Shown here: one piece after another, positions 9,048-19,271 of the stretch
How the letters are laid out: the number at the start of each line of letters is the position of its first letter
How positions within the stretch are numbered: position 1 is the stretch's first letter
Source: Chitinophaga pinensis
GTDB lineage: Bacteria > Bacteroidota > Bacteroidia > NS11-12g > UBA955
Length of the DNA stretch: 64,000 nt
NCBI GenBank assembly: GCA_945888525.1
Contig: CAMDAF010000004.1
Coordinates: 53,483-117,482 of the forward strand
Direction of reading: 5' to 3'
Made by a program: the position numbers and the translations under genes
The notes under the pieces: model-generated
The model's database searches: none
The model's input: the letters and a program-made list of their open reading frames with translations, nothing else
What the model was told of the DNA's origin: nothing

Positions 9048-10283
9048 TTGAATACTCTACAAAACATTCGAATTGCCTTAGATTCAATAAAAGACAACAT
9101 GCTAAGAACAGTGCTGACTTGTCTTATTATTTCAATAGGCATTGCTGCATTGGTTGGCATGCTTACTGCTGTTGACGGTATTGAAAAAGGCTTGTCCAAT
9201 ACCTTCCAAAAAATGGGCAGCAACACTTTCAATATCCGCAATAGAGATGGAAGCATTCGTATCGGTGGCGGTTATCAAAAGAAAGTAGAATTTGTTCCAA
9301 TTACTTTTGCTCAGGCAAAATTATTTAAAAATGAGTTTCAAATTCCGGCGACAATTTCATTAAATACAAATATTTCCATGAATGCCACTCTGAAAAGTGG
9401 AAGCGAAAAGACCAATCCCAATATCCGAGTTCTGGCAATTGATGAAAATTATTTCAATGTCAGTGGCACAGAACTTAAATATGGAAGAAATTTTACCGCT
9501 TCGGAAGCGAATAGCGGCAGTAAAAGCATTTTGATTGGAAAAGATATTGCAGTAGCTTTATTTAAGAAGGAAGATGCCATTGGCAAAGTTTTAAATTTAG
9601 CCAATACCCAATATACCGTTATAGGAATTATGAAAAGCAAAGGCAGCAGTATGGGCATGGGCGGAGAAGACCGAGTTGCTTACATTAGCATTACTGAGGC
9701 CAAAGGGGCATACCTTAATTCCACGAACTCATTCAATATTTCTGTTGCTGTTAATGATGTCAAACAACTGGATGTTGCTGTTAGCGAAGCAGAAGGTTCA
9801 ATGCGTTCGATACGAAGAATTAAAATTGGAGCCGAACCTAATTTTAGCGTGGTAAAAAGCGATGCTATAACCGAGAAACTGAAAGACAATTTAAGTTCAA
9901 TCAAACTTGCCGCAACTTTTATTGCCATTATTACTTTAATTGGTGCATCTATAGGTTTAATGAATATTATGCTGGTAAGTGTTACCGAGCGCACACGTGA
10001 AATAGGCACTAGAAAAGCTTTAGGTGCCACCCCAAAAACAATCAAATTTCAATTCTTAACCGAAGCGGCTGTTATTTGTCAAATAGGTGGTTTGGGTGGA
10101 ATTATTTTAGGGTTGATACTCGGCAACATCGTCGGTGTGCTAATGAAATCAGGATTCCTAATACCATGGGCTTGGATTGCTCTTGCAATCGTAGTTTGTT
10201 TTGTTGTGGGTATTATAGCTGGTTTGTATCCAGCGTCTAAAGCGGCAAAACTAGATCCTACCGAGGCTCTACGATACGAATAA
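9048..10283 (+). CDS. MacB/FtsX-type ABC transporter permease
   Basis: Inner-membrane permease of a type VII (mechanotransmission) ABC transporter of unknown substrate. The 411-residue protein has the family topology: helix 1 (about 20-42, [19 protein letters not shown]), a large periplasmic domain (about 45-285), then three C-terminal helices with [38 protein letters not shown], the conserved cytoplasmic coupling loop, and the C-terminal [20 protein letters not shown] motif. No ATP-binding subunit is adjacent; it must be encoded elsewhere. TTG at 9048 is the start because it gives the conserved N-terminus ([21 protein letters not shown]). It converges on yggS with only 3 nt between stops. 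Confidence 0.9.
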   Translation: MNTLQNIRIALDSIKDNMLRTVLTCLIISIGIAALVGMLTAVDGIEKGLSNTFQKMGSNTFNIRNRDGSIRIGGGYQKKVEFVPITFAQAKLFKNEFQIPATISLNTNISMNATLKSGSEKTNPNIRVLAIDENYFNVSGTELKYGRNFTASEANSGSKSILIGKDIAVALFKKEDAIGKVLNLANTQYTVIGIMKSKGSSMGMGGEDRVAYISITEAKGAYLNSTNSFNISVAVNDVKQLDVAVSEAEGSMRSIRRIKIGAEPNFSVVKSDAITEKLKDNLSSIKLAATFIAIITLIGASIGLMNIMLVSVTERTREIGTRKALGATPKTIKFQFLTEAAVICQIGGLGGIILGLILGNIVGVLMKSGFLIPWAWIALAIVVCFVVGIIAGLYPASKAAKLDPTEALRYE

Positions 10284-10286
10284 TCT

Positions 10287-10919
10287 TTAAGAGAACACCT
10301 TACTACCTACCCTTACCATATTGCTTCCAAAAGCAATGGCCAATTGGTAATCGCCACTCATTCCCATAGATAAGGTGTCAAAATTATTCTCTTCTTTTAA
10401 TTTGCTGTATAAAGTCTGCAAACTTAAAAACTCTTTTTTAACTTGCTCTTGATTCTCTGTATTGCTGGCCATTCCCATCAATCCCTTTATCTTTACATTT
10501 AACAATCCTTTTGCTTGTGCAATCAAAGCTTCACATTCTGTTTCACTCAAACCAAATTTGGTCTCCTCTACTGCAATATGAACTTGCAACAAACAATCAA
10601 TCGTACGTCCGTTTTTTGCCGCTTGCTGATTAACCAACGTCAATAATTCAAAACTGTCAATGCTCTGTATACAACTTATAAAAGGTGCGATATATTTTAC
10701 TTTATTTGACTGCAGGTGACCAATTAAATGCCATACAATATCATCTGGTAAAGCTTCTTTCCTTTCCAATAAAGCTTGAACCCTGTTTTCTGCAAACATT
10801 CTCTGTCCAGCTGCATACGCTTTGGTAATTTCTTCAATGGTTCTGTATTTAGATACAACGATTAATTGAACATTCTGTCCAATTTCTTGTTTTAACCCTG
10901 ATATGTTTTCAGCAATCAT
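10287..10919 (-). CDS. YggS family PLP homeostasis protein
   Basis: Pyridoxal-5'-phosphate-binding fold III protein of the YggS/PROSC family, involved in vitamin B6 homeostasis and without a firmly known reaction. The 210-residue product has the PLP lysine in LIVVSKYRT (about residue 23), FAENRVQ, WHLIGHLQSNKVK, IQSIDS, GLMGMAS and LSMGMSGDYQLAI, then GSNMVRVGSKVF at the C-terminus. A longer open frame extends upstream to 11087, but the family begins at MIAENISGLKQEIG, so I place the start at 10919. This leaves a 16-bp gap to the divergent lipoprotein gene, filled by two abutting -7 boxes. Confidence 0.93.
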   Translation of the reverse strand: MIAENISGLKQEIGQNVQLIVVSKYRTIEEITKAYAAGQRMFAENRVQALLERKEALPDDIVWHLIGHLQSNKVKYIAPFISCIQSIDSFELLTLVNQQAAKNGRTIDCLLQVHIAVEETKFGLSETECEALIAQAKGLLNVKIKGLMGMASNTENQEQVKKEFLSLQTLYSKLKEENNFDTLSMGMSGDYQLAIAFGSNMVRVGSKVFS

Positions 10920-10927
10920 TATATTTG
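10920..10927 (+). promoter_or_regulatory. -7 box for the DUF4296 gene
   Basis: TATATTTG, a perfect TAnnTTTG match, ending 8 nt before the ATG at 10936. The transcript would have almost no leader. It abuts the opposite-strand box at 10928-10935. Confidence 0.5.
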
Positions 10928-10935
10928 CAAAAGTA
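10928..10935 (-). promoter_or_regulatory. -7 box for yggS
   Basis: Minus strand TACTTTTG, a perfect TAnnTTTG match, ending 8 nt before the yggS ATG at 10919. Directly abuts the plus-strand box. Confidence 0.45.
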
Positions 10936-11286
10936 ATGAAACAACTTGTTCTTTGCTTAATTTGTATGGCTTTCTTGCTTGGTTGCAAAGAAAAACAAGC
11001 GCGTATTGCAAACAAACCGTCATGGGTGCTTGATGAAAAGAAAATGGTCGATATCATTGTAGACCTCAGAATTGCAGATGCTGCCACCTATATAAACAGC
11101 AGTGCCCCACCAAGAAACAAAGCGAGCGATTGGAATTTTGTGATGAAAAAACACAAAGTTCAAGACAGTATTTTTAGGAAAAGCCACGATTATTACGCGG
11201 AACATCCTGAGGTTGCAGAGAAATTATACGAACAAGCGATTGATAAAATCAGCGAAATGCAAGCCGACAACGCCGATGGACAATAA
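10936..11286 (+). CDS. DUF4296 domain lipoprotein
   Basis: Small 116-residue predicted lipoprotein: signal MKQLVLCLICMAFLLGC with the lipobox cysteine at residue 17. The following domain (WVLDEKKMVDIIVDLRIADAA, then FRKSHDYYAEHPEVAEKLYEQAIDKI) matches the DUF4296 family seen only in Bacteroidota, function unknown. The frame opens earlier at 10903, but ATG 10936 gives a clean signal peptide and respects the promoter box. Its 3' end overlaps the mutS2 start by 11 nt, so the two are cotranscribed and possibly translationally coupled. Confidence 0.85.
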   Translation: MKQLVLCLICMAFLLGCKEKQARIANKPSWVLDEKKMVDIIVDLRIADAATYINSSAPPRNKASDWNFVMKKHKVQDSIFRKSHDYYAEHPEVAEKLYEQAIDKISEMQADNADGQ

Positions 11287-13702
11287 TTCTAAAAAATCAA
11301 GCTTGCTTAACTATCCGCAAAACATTGAAGAGAAACTTGGATTTGATAAAATTCGAGAGTTTATTCAAGCCGAATGCACCACCAATACAGCCAAAAACGC
11401 CTTAAATAAGTTATCTTTTTCTAGCGACTTTAAGCGCATTCAACATTCGATAAAAACAATTCAAGAACTGAACAACTTGAATTCAAGAGGCATTTATTTT
11501 CAATTTCCAGAAGACCCAGAGCGCAACAATGATGATATTAGCCGCTCAGACATTGAAGGCATTATGCTGTTTGAAGATGAGTTGTTTGATTTACTCAAAG
11601 CTTTTCTGCATTTGGAACACAATTTCAAAACCTGCAAATCAGAAATTGAATTCATTCCTGAACTCAAAAATCAGCAGAGTGACCTAATATCTTTACAAAC
11701 TGCCATTGGACTTCTAGATTCTGTTTTAGACAAAGAGGGGAAAATAAAACCAAATGCCAGTGCTGCACTTTGGGACATTCAAAAGAAAATCAATCAGAAG
11801 GAAAAAGATGTTAGAAGAATTTTGCATTCACGTTTTGAAATGGCGCGCAAAAACGGATGGGCAGGTGATACTGAAATCACAATACGAAATGAGCGTTTGG
11901 TTATCCCTATTATCGCAGAATTCAAGAAAAAAATGCCAGGCTTTGTACACGATGATAGTCAAAGCGGAAAATTTTTATACATTGAACCCATTGAATGTTT
12001 CGAAGAAAACAATTTGCTAAAAGAACTTTATCTCGATAAGAAAAAAGAAATAGAAACGATTCTTAGGCAAACGACCTCTCAACTTTCTGCTCATAAACAC
12101 AATATTAAAAGGCATTTACAATTCAGTATTTACCTTGATACCTTAACAGCCAAATCGGTTTTTAGCAGCAAACTGCGTTCAACGGAACCGCTATATGTTA
12201 AAAAGCATGATGATTGTGATCTAATTGATGCCAGACATCCGTTGCTGTATTTGTTGATGAGCAAAAACAATAAAAATGCAGTTCCACTTAATTTCCACTT
12301 CAAAAAAGGGAATTATATGGTCTTGGTATCTGGACCTAACGCAGGTGGAAAAAGCATTGCTTTAAAAACAATAGGACTCTTGCAGTATATGTACCAATGT
12401 GGCCTGCCAATTCCTGCAGCAGCCGATAGCAAACTTTCCATTTATAAACATATATTTATTGACATTGGCGACAACCAATCTATAGAAAACAATTTAAGTT
12501 CATACAGCAGCCATCTTTTAAACATGAAATACTTCATGGAAAATGCAAATGACAACACCTTGTATTTAATCGATGAATTGGGCAATGGAACCGACCCTGC
12601 AATAGGCAGCACTATTGCGCAAGCCATTCTTGAATTGCTGCTGTCAAAAAAAGCAATTGGTATTGTAACAACCCATTTTGGAAACTTAAAGGCTTGGGCT
12701 TCTAATACAGAAGGTGTTCAAAATGCGCGCATGCTATATGACTTAAACAAACTTGAACCTTTGTTTATCTTAGAACCTGACAAAGCGGGCAGTTCTTTTG
12801 CGCTAGAAGTCGCATCCAAGGTTGGCATAGCACCCGAACTGCTTCAAAGAGCGCGAAACATTAGCCGATTTAAACAAGAAATTGATTTGGATGAGTTAAT
12901 GGCAGAAAACGAAAAGCACAAAAAAGAACTGAGCGACAACAGTCAACGCATGCTTGAACGCGAGAAAGTATTAGAGCGTTTAATTTCCGAATACGAGTCA
13001 CTCAAAACCTCTTTAAGCGACAACAGAACTCATATTCTCAATGAAGCAAAAACGAAGGCTGGCGACTTGCTAAATAAAGCCAATCAGAAAATCGAACAGA
13101 CCATACGGGATATAAAACAAAACGAAGCGAAAAAAGAAAAGACCAAAGAGATTCGTTCTGCATTAGATGAATTCAAAAAAGAAATTGTAGTGATGCCGCT
13201 AAAAGAATTGGTTCAGCCAAATTTAAAAGCCAGCCAAAAACCCAAAAGCACCGAGCTCAAAGTCGGCTCAATTGTGAGGCATCCAGAATACAAAGTCAGT
13301 GGCGAAATCCTTCAAACAAAGAAAAAACAAGCACAGGTGTTGTTTGGTCAAATAAAATTATGGTTACCCTTAGATGAATTGAACAATTCAATTGCAGACA
13401 AAAAGCACACCCCTCAAACTGCAGTATTCAATGTGGATCAATTTAACAAACAAACTAATTTCAGAGCAGAAATTGATTTAAGAGGCATAAGAGGCGAAGA
13501 AGCAATTGAACAATTAGACGAATGGTTGCACGATGCCCACATGCTGGGAATGTTAACTCTGCGAATCATTCATGGACGAGGTCATGGAATATTGCGCAAA
13601 CTCATATTCTCACATTTAAAAGCCAAATCATTTGTTGAGAGCTTCGAACACGAAACCGAGCAATTGGGTGGAGATGGCGTTACTTTGGTGAAAATAAAAT
13701 AA
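11276..13702 (+). CDS. mutS2: Endonuclease MutS2
   Basis: MutS-family ATPase with a C-terminal Smr nuclease domain; in other bacteria it suppresses recombination or acts on collided ribosomes. The 808-residue product has a coiled-coil/clamp region, Walker A SGPNAGGKS, Walker B LYLIDELGNGTDP, the signature SSYSSHLLNM, a long charged coiled coil (about 550-680), a KOW-like segment (VGSIVRHPEYKVSGEIL) and a final Smr domain with EIDLRGIRGEEA and the catalytic-type motif IIHGRGHGILRK. It lacks the MutS mismatch-recognition domain, as expected of MutS2. ATG 11276 is preferred to 11213 because it starts the conserved region and gives the normal short overlap with the upstream gene. Confidence 0.95.
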   Translation: MDNNSKKSSLLNYPQNIEEKLGFDKIREFIQAECTTNTAKNALNKLSFSSDFKRIQHSIKTIQELNNLNSRGIYFQFPEDPERNNDDISRSDIEGIMLFEDELFDLLKAFLHLEHNFKTCKSEIEFIPELKNQQSDLISLQTAIGLLDSVLDKEGKIKPNASAALWDIQKKINQKEKDVRRILHSRFEMARKNGWAGDTEITIRNERLVIPIIAEFKKKMPGFVHDDSQSGKFLYIEPIECFEENNLLKELYLDKKKEIETILRQTTSQLSAHKHNIKRHLQFSIYLDTLTAKSVFSSKLRSTEPLYVKKHDDCDLIDARHPLLYLLMSKNNKNAVPLNFHFKKGNYMVLVSGPNAGGKSIALKTIGLLQYMYQCGLPIPAAADSKLSIYKHIFIDIGDNQSIENNLSSYSSHLLNMKYFMENANDNTLYLIDELGNGTDPAIGSTIAQAILELLLSKKAIGIVTTHFGNLKAWASNTEGVQNARMLYDLNKLEPLFILEPDKAGSSFALEVASKVGIAPELLQRARNISRFKQEIDLDELMAENEKHKKELSDNSQRMLEREKVLERLISEYESLKTSLSDNRTHILNEAKTKAGDLLNKANQKIEQTIRDIKQNEAKKEKTKEIRSALDEFKKEIVVMPLKELVQPNLKASQKPKSTELKVGSIVRHPEYKVSGEILQTKKKQAQVLFGQIKLWLPLDELNNSIADKKHTPQTAVFNVDQFNKQTNFRAEIDLRGIRGEEAIEQLDEWLHDAHMLGMLTLRIIHGRGHGILRKLIFSHLKAKSFVESFEHETEQLGGDGVTLVKIK

Positions 13703-13703
13703 A

Positions 13704-15008
13704 TTATTTTCCAATAAGCTGACCGGTTAAAAGCAGCAATTGAGTCTCAGCAATTCTTGCGATATACCAAGTGCTAATCATTCTATAATTGGTTTCTTCA
13801 TAGGTCCTCTGAGCTTCTTTCAAATCAACAATGGTGCTTTGTCCGAGCTTAAATCTTTCTTGCATTAAAAGAATGTATTTATTTGCAGTAAGAACAGCAA
13901 TTGAATCAGACTCTAATTGCAATTTAGCGGCCGAATAATCTTGCCAAGCATGCTCATAAGCGGTTTGAATGTTTTGCCTAATTGATTCTAATCTCCATTC
14001 ACTGCTTTGGATATTCAGTTTGGCATTTTCAGAATTGCTTTTAGAGATGTTTCCATTAAAAAGTGGCACAACCAAAGAGATTCCTGCCTGTGGACCCATG
14101 CTTTGGTTAAAGAGTGAAAAACCAGCTGAACTTTGAGAAAGTGTATAGTTGTAAGCGCCATTTAACTTTAACAAAGGCTGTCTGGCTGCATCAATTTCCT
14201 TTTGAGCTTGCAAAGCAATGTTGTATTGGTTCATTGCCCATTGCTTATCTGGATTGTTAAGCAATAAGGCATCCAAATTGCTTTTTTGAAACACAGCGAT
14301 GTCTTTAAATTCATTTTCTACTTGATAAACGCTATCAATTTTGATATTCATCACCAAGTTGAGACTGTTGTATGCTTTATTAATTCCTGCTACTTGAAGA
14401 TTTAAATTTTGTTTTCTAGCTTCCAAATCCAATTGTGCCAAATACAAATCGGTATTATTCGCCAACCCTGCAAGCTGTCTAGCGCTTATAATATCTAGAC
14501 GCTGTTGGCTTAGGTCGAGCAGCATTTCTAAGACCTTGCAATATTCCTTCAATCGGGCGATATTGGTATAATTCAGAACGACATTTGCAATGACATTTTG
14601 CACTTGGCTATTGAATTTATTTTGAGCTGCGTCGTCAAGAATATCTAATTTACGTCTGGTTGCAAACATTTTTTTGCCATCAAACAAGGTGTAAGAAAAC
14701 ACAATTGCAGCATTTAAATTATTGCTCGTAACCCCATTCTTCTCAATAATGGTTCCATTTGTGAATTTTTGATTAATATTACTCAATGAAGGGTTATCAG
14801 AAACATTTAACGAAACAGTAGGCAACATGCCAGCATTGCCAGCATGGTTATTGTTCTGTGCTTGTTTTGAATCATTGCCAGCGATTAAAAGGTCTAAGTT
14901 GTTTTTTAAGGCAATTTCTACAGCTCGATCGAGTGATATAACACTTTGCGCAGAGATGCAGAGGCAGATAGAAAATCCAAGTAATAATGTAAAATATTTA
15001 AGCTTCAT
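13704..15008 (-). CDS. TolC family outer-membrane efflux protein
   Basis: Outer-membrane channel of the tripartite efflux pump encoded here. The 434-residue product has a signal peptide (MKLKYFTLLLGFSICLCISA) and two repeated outer-membrane efflux protein domains rich in long helices: SLDRAVEIALKNNLDLLIAGND at the start of the first and LLLNNPDKQWAMNQYNIALQAQKEIDAARQ at the start of the second; both have the typical ALxxNPxL-like pattern. ATG at 15008 rather than 15044 gives the clean signal peptide. It overlaps the end of the RND gene by 11 nt and is the last gene of the operon. Its stop is one base from the convergent mutS2 stop. Confidence 0.93.
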   Translation of the reverse strand: MKLKYFTLLLGFSICLCISAQSVISLDRAVEIALKNNLDLLIAGNDSKQAQNNNHAGNAGMLPTVSLNVSDNPSLSNINQKFTNGTIIEKNGVTSNNLNAAIVFSYTLFDGKKMFATRRKLDILDDAAQNKFNSQVQNVIANVVLNYTNIARLKEYCKVLEMLLDLSQQRLDIISARQLAGLANNTDLYLAQLDLEARKQNLNLQVAGINKAYNSLNLVMNIKIDSVYQVENEFKDIAVFQKSNLDALLLNNPDKQWAMNQYNIALQAQKEIDAARQPLLKLNGAYNYTLSQSSAGFSLFNQSMGPQAGISLVVPLFNGNISKSNSENAKLNIQSSEWRLESIRQNIQTAYEHAWQDYSAAKLQLESDSIAVLTANKYILLMQERFKLGQSTIVDLKEAQRTYEETNYRMISTWYIARIAETQLLLLTGQLIGK

Positions 15009-18000
15009 GGTTTTCAAATTTTTTGTTTCTGGAAAAGTAAACATAAACTGCAGGAATAATAAACAAGGTCAAAATAAGTGAGAACATAATTCCACCAACA
15101 ACAACAACGCCCAAAGAGATACGACTGCTTGCAGCTGCTCCTAAAGATAGAGCAATTGGCAATGCGCCGAGTGCCGTGGCCAAACTGGTCATAAGAATTG
15201 GCCTTAGACGCTGCGCGGAGGCTTCTATTATGGCTTGCATTTTGGGCAAACCAATACTTCTTTTTTGGTTTGCAAACTCAACAATTAGTATCCCGTTTTT
15301 TGTCACCAATCCAATGAGCATAATCATCCCAATTTGAGAGAAAATATTAATGGTTTGACCTGTTAACCACAGCGAAACCAAAGCCCCCGTTAAGGCCAAT
15401 GGAACCGTAATCATAATGGTAAGTGGATCTATAAAGCTTTCGAATTGTGCAGAAAAAACCAAATAAATAAGGACCAATGCCAAAACAAATGCAAAGGATG
15501 TGTTAGAAGCACTTTCTTCGAAATCGCGAGAAGGTCCATTTAATGATGTTGAAAAACTTTCATCTAATAATTTATCGCCTATTGCGCGCATGGCGACAAC
15601 ACCGTCTCCAATCGTTTTGCCAGGCGCCAGCGATGCAGAAATGGTAGCAGATTTAAAGCGGTTGTAGTGGTATAACTGCGGTGGATTGCTGTTTTCTGTT
15701 ACAGTAACGATGCTACTTAATTGAATCATTTCATTGCGGTTGTTGCGGATATAATACCGATTCAAGTCAGCTGGATTGTCGCGTTCTGCTCTCATCATTT
15801 GACCGACAACTTGATACTGTCTGCCATTCATTAAAAAATAGCCAAGTCGACCACCGCTTAAAGCAGATTGAAGTGTTTGAGCAACGTCTTTAACACTTAA
15901 ACCAAGGTCTTTTGCCTTGATACGATCGATTGATATCTCTAGTTCAGGCTTATTAAATTTCAAATTCGCATCAACCATTTGGAACGTTTCATCTTTTCGC
16001 GCTTCTGCAAGAAATTTGGGCAAGACTTCTTTGATTTTTTGAAAATCTAAATTCTGCAAGACAAATTGAACAGGCAAAGACCCTCTTGAGCTAAAACCGA
16101 CACTGATGGTTTGTTCTTGCACCAAGAAGACCCGGGCATCATTGAATTTTGCAACCCCAGCGTTGGTGAGATTGACAATCTCTTCTTGCGATAAGTCCCG
16201 GTCTTTAGGATCTGCCAGCACGATCCGTCCAAACGCATTATTTGTGGAGCCATTTGAAAAAGAATTATTGGTGGAAGCAAAAACAAATTGTCGACCAGGC
16301 ACACTGTCGTAAAAATAATCGGACAATCCTTGGGTATATTGATCCATAAAATCAAATGAAGTCCCTTCAGGTGCAGTGGCGTTAAAACGAAATTGACTCT
16401 TATCTTCCAATGGGGCCAATTCAGATTGCAAGGATCCATAAAGAAGACCGATAACAAGAACACAAACCGATAAAATTACCCATGCCACCCATTTGATCTT
16501 CATGAATTTTTGAAGCAAATTCTTATACCCATTTTCTAAACCCTCGAAGAATGGTTCAGTTTTAAGATAAAACCATGATGGTTTTGGTTTTTTACGGGTT
16601 AGCAAAACATTTAACACAGGGGTTAATGTGAGTGACACAAAAGCGGAAATCAGCACAGCACCGGCAATCACAATTCCAAATTCTCTAAAAAGACTTCCAA
16701 CAAATCCTTGAATAAAAACAATAGGAAGGAATACCACCGCCAAGGTAATTGAGGTTGAAACAACAGCAAAAATAATTTCTTTAGAACCTTCTCTTGCGGC
16801 ATCTTTAATGTCCATCCCTCCTTCAAGTTTTCTAAATATATTTTCGGTGACAACAATGCCATCATCAACCACCAAACCGGTAGCCAAAACAATGGCTAAT
16901 AGGGTTAGCACATTGATGCTAAAACCAGCATAATACATGATAAAAAATGCACCGACCAAAGAAACAGGAATGTCAATTAGAGGACGAAAAGCGATACTCC
17001 AATTTCTAAAAAAGAGATACACCACCAATACAACCAATACCAAAGCTATTATAAGCGTTTCTTCAACTTCTTTAAGGGCGCGTTTTACATTTGCCGTATT
17101 GTCAAGTACGACGGTAAACTCTATATCCTCAAAACCTTTTTGCTTTTTTATAGATTCAAGGCGTTTGTAAAATTCATCTGATATTTTAACGAAATTAGCC
17201 CCTGGTTGTGGCGCTATTCCACAAGCAATTGACGAAATGCCATTGAGTCTGAATCCAACTTCTTCGGCCTCACTACCTAGTCTAACATGGGCAACATCGC
17301 CTAAACGAACAATTCCGTTTTCATCTTCTCGAAGAATTAAATTCCTGAAATCTGCCTCGGAACTTAAACGACCCATGGTTTTAACGATGAGCTCAGTTTT
17401 ATTCCCATAAATTTTACCCCCTGGAAGTTCTATATTTTCTTTGTCTAAAGTGTTTGTAACATCACTGACTGTAACACCATATGCATTCAATTTATCAGGG
17501 ATATAATCGAGGCGCATGGCATAGCGACGCAAGCCAAATACATTGACACCACTTACATCTGGAATGGTTTGGAATTTTTCCTGTAATACCGTTTCGGCAA
17601 AATCGCTTAATTGTATGATGCTTTTGTTTTTGCTTTGCACAGCCAAAATAATAACAACATCAGCACTTGCATCAGCTTTGCTAATTACAGGTGGTGCATC
17701 GATATCGGCAGGCAATTGCTTTAATGCTTGAGCAACTTTATCCCGTACATCACTTGCCGCATTATCTAGGTCAACATCCAAATTAAATTCGACCGTTATG
17801 GAACTGCTTCCCTGGTTACTGGAAGAAGTAATGGTTCGTATACCTTGAATACCATTAATTCCTTTTTCTAATGGTTCTGTTATTTGACTTTCTATTACAT
17901 CTGAACTGGCTCCAGTATAGTTGGTCTTTACTGTGATATTTGGCGGGTCAATGGCTGGATACTCGCGCAGACTCAAAAATTTATAGGCTACAGCACCAAA

Positions 18001-18069
18001 CACAATAATGATGATGCTGCATACTATGGCGAAAACAGGACGTTTTAAACTAAATTCAGCTAAATTCAT
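14998..18069 (-). CDS. RND multidrug efflux transporter (HAE1/AcrB type)
   Basis: Proton-driven inner-membrane pump of the hydrophobe/amphiphile exporter family. The 1023-residue protein has the two-fold RND layout: N-terminal helix (LKRPVFAIVCSIIIIVFGAVA), a large periplasmic porter loop, helices 2-6, a second porter loop and helices 8-12. In helix 4 the motif GLVVDDGIVVTENIFRKLEGG contains the proton-relay aspartate pair, and TSLATALGALPIALSLGAAA lies in the C-terminal half. REYPAIDPPNITV and NYTGASSDVIESQITEPLE mark the MdtB/MexF-like branch. Substrates cannot be inferred. It follows the adaptor gene by 11 nt. Confidence 0.96.
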   Translation of the reverse strand: MNLAEFSLKRPVFAIVCSIIIIVFGAVAYKFLSLREYPAIDPPNITVKTNYTGASSDVIESQITEPLEKGINGIQGIRTITSSSNQGSSSITVEFNLDVDLDNAASDVRDKVAQALKQLPADIDAPPVISKADASADVVIILAVQSKNKSIIQLSDFAETVLQEKFQTIPDVSGVNVFGLRRYAMRLDYIPDKLNAYGVTVSDVTNTLDKENIELPGGKIYGNKTELIVKTMGRLSSEADFRNLILREDENGIVRLGDVAHVRLGSEAEEVGFRLNGISSIACGIAPQPGANFVKISDEFYKRLESIKKQKGFEDIEFTVVLDNTANVKRALKEVEETLIIALVLVVLVVYLFFRNWSIAFRPLIDIPVSLVGAFFIMYYAGFSINVLTLLAIVLATGLVVDDGIVVTENIFRKLEGGMDIKDAAREGSKEIIFAVVSTSITLAVVFLPIVFIQGFVGSLFREFGIVIAGAVLISAFVSLTLTPVLNVLLTRKKPKPSWFYLKTEPFFEGLENGYKNLLQKFMKIKWVAWVILSVCVLVIGLLYGSLQSELAPLEDKSQFRFNATAPEGTSFDFMDQYTQGLSDYFYDSVPGRQFVFASTNNSFSNGSTNNAFGRIVLADPKDRDLSQEEIVNLTNAGVAKFNDARVFLVQEQTISVGFSSRGSLPVQFVLQNLDFQKIKEVLPKFLAEARKDETFQMVDANLKFNKPELEISIDRIKAKDLGLSVKDVAQTLQSALSGGRLGYFLMNGRQYQVVGQMMRAERDNPADLNRYYIRNNRNEMIQLSSIVTVTENSNPPQLYHYNRFKSATISASLAPGKTIGDGVVAMRAIGDKLLDESFSTSLNGPSRDFEESASNTSFAFVLALVLIYLVFSAQFESFIDPLTIMITVPLALTGALVSLWLTGQTINIFSQIGMIMLIGLVTKNGILIVEFANQKRSIGLPKMQAIIEASAQRLRPILMTSLATALGALPIALSLGAAASSRISLGVVVVGGIMFSLILTLFIIPAVYVYFSRNKKFENHEA

Positions 18070-18080
18070 TTTTGTAAAAA

Positions 18081-19127
18081 CTATGGTTTAATCAATTTAA
18101 TGCTTACCGCTGCTTTCGGTTTTAGGTACAATATACCACTAACAGCAAAAGTATCTCCCAAATTTAAACCTGAGGTAATTTCCACAAAACTCTCGCCACG
18201 GTAACCGGTTTCTACAGTGCGCATATCAACTACCCCATTTTTAACGACAGCAATTTTTTTGAATCGGGTTTCGGGTATAATACAATTGGTTGGCACCAAA
18301 ATGGCTTCTTTGTTCTTAGCCACATCAAGTTGCACACGAACGAAAGCGCCTGGCCTCAATTTGCCTTTTGCATCTTGAACAATTGCTCTAATTTGAATGT
18401 TTCTTGTACCCGCATTTACGAGTGGCTCAATACCGATTATCTTTGCTTTGAAGACTTGCGATTGGTCATCTAAAACATCCACAACATTGCCATTGGCTAT
18501 AGAATTGGCGTGCGCTTCTTGCAAAACAAAATCAACTTTTAAAACACTAGATTCTTGTAGGCTTGCTATGACATCTATAGGGCTCACATAAGCGCCTAAA
18601 CTAACGCGGCGCAAACCAATCAAACCCGTGAACGGCGCTTTTACTTCGGTTTTTCTTATTTGGGCATTGGTGAAATCAATATCTGCTTCAAGGTTTTGAA
18701 CTTGCGTAAGCGCAACATCATACTCTTGCTGATTTATACCGTTAAGTTGAAGTAAGCTTTTTAAGCGCGATTCGGTTTTTCTTGCAATACTTAATTGAGC
18801 ATTAAATTTTTTGAGTTGGGCTTTTAAATCATCATCAAAGAGTTTCATAAGCAAGGTACCCTGCGCCACTAGTTTGCCTTCAGGAATATTTAAAAACACA
18901 ATGCGTCCACTCATTTCCGGCTTAAGTTGCACAGACTCTTGTGCCAAGATATTTCCATTGGCTTCGACCAAATTAGAAAACGACTGGTAATGGGCTATGG
19001 ACACATCGATTGAGATAGGACCTTTTCCCTTTTCTGCAGCCGAATTTTTCTTGTTCTTACCTGAATTGCAGGCGGAAATAAGCAATAGAACAAAAAAGAC
19101 ATTTAAAAACTTTGTATGTTGAGGCAT
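18081..19127 (-). CDS. RND efflux periplasmic adaptor lipoprotein
   Basis: Membrane fusion protein joining the RND pump to the TolC channel. The 348-residue product begins with a lipoprotein signal (lipobox LLISAC, cysteine at about residue 20), followed by the split lipoyl/barrel-sandwich motif (ILAQESVQLKPEMSGRIVFLNIPEGKLVAQG and VKAPFTGLIGLRRVSLGAYVSP), a coiled-coil hairpin of about 55 residues between them, and a beta-barrel with RPGAFVRVQLDVA. First gene of the adaptor-pump-channel operon on the minus strand. No regulator gene is adjacent. Confidence 0.94.
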   Translation of the reverse strand: MPQHTKFLNVFFVLLLISACNSGKNKKNSAAEKGKGPISIDVSIAHYQSFSNLVEANGNILAQESVQLKPEMSGRIVFLNIPEGKLVAQGTLLMKLFDDDLKAQLKKFNAQLSIARKTESRLKSLLQLNGINQQEYDVALTQVQNLEADIDFTNAQIRKTEVKAPFTGLIGLRRVSLGAYVSPIDVIASLQESSVLKVDFVLQEAHANSIANGNVVDVLDDQSQVFKAKIIGIEPLVNAGTRNIQIRAIVQDAKGKLRPGAFVRVQLDVAKNKEAILVPTNCIIPETRFKKIAVVKNGVVDMRTVETGYRGESFVEITSGLNLGDTFAVSGILYLKPKAAVSIKLIKP

Positions 19128-19271
19128 TTTAATTTGTTGAAATGACCAAGCCCCTAATCATATTTGAAAGTGCTTAATCTTGCCTCAAAAATAATTCAAT
19201 AAATGGACTTTGCTTGCATTCAAAGCTAAAATAAATGCATAGATTTTTGAGATAAAAAAAACGAATGAAGT

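Noticed and set aside
10920..11087. A 56-codon N-terminal extension of yggS
   Set aside because: It would run antisense through the start of the DUF4296 lipoprotein gene and lies outside the conserved family region.
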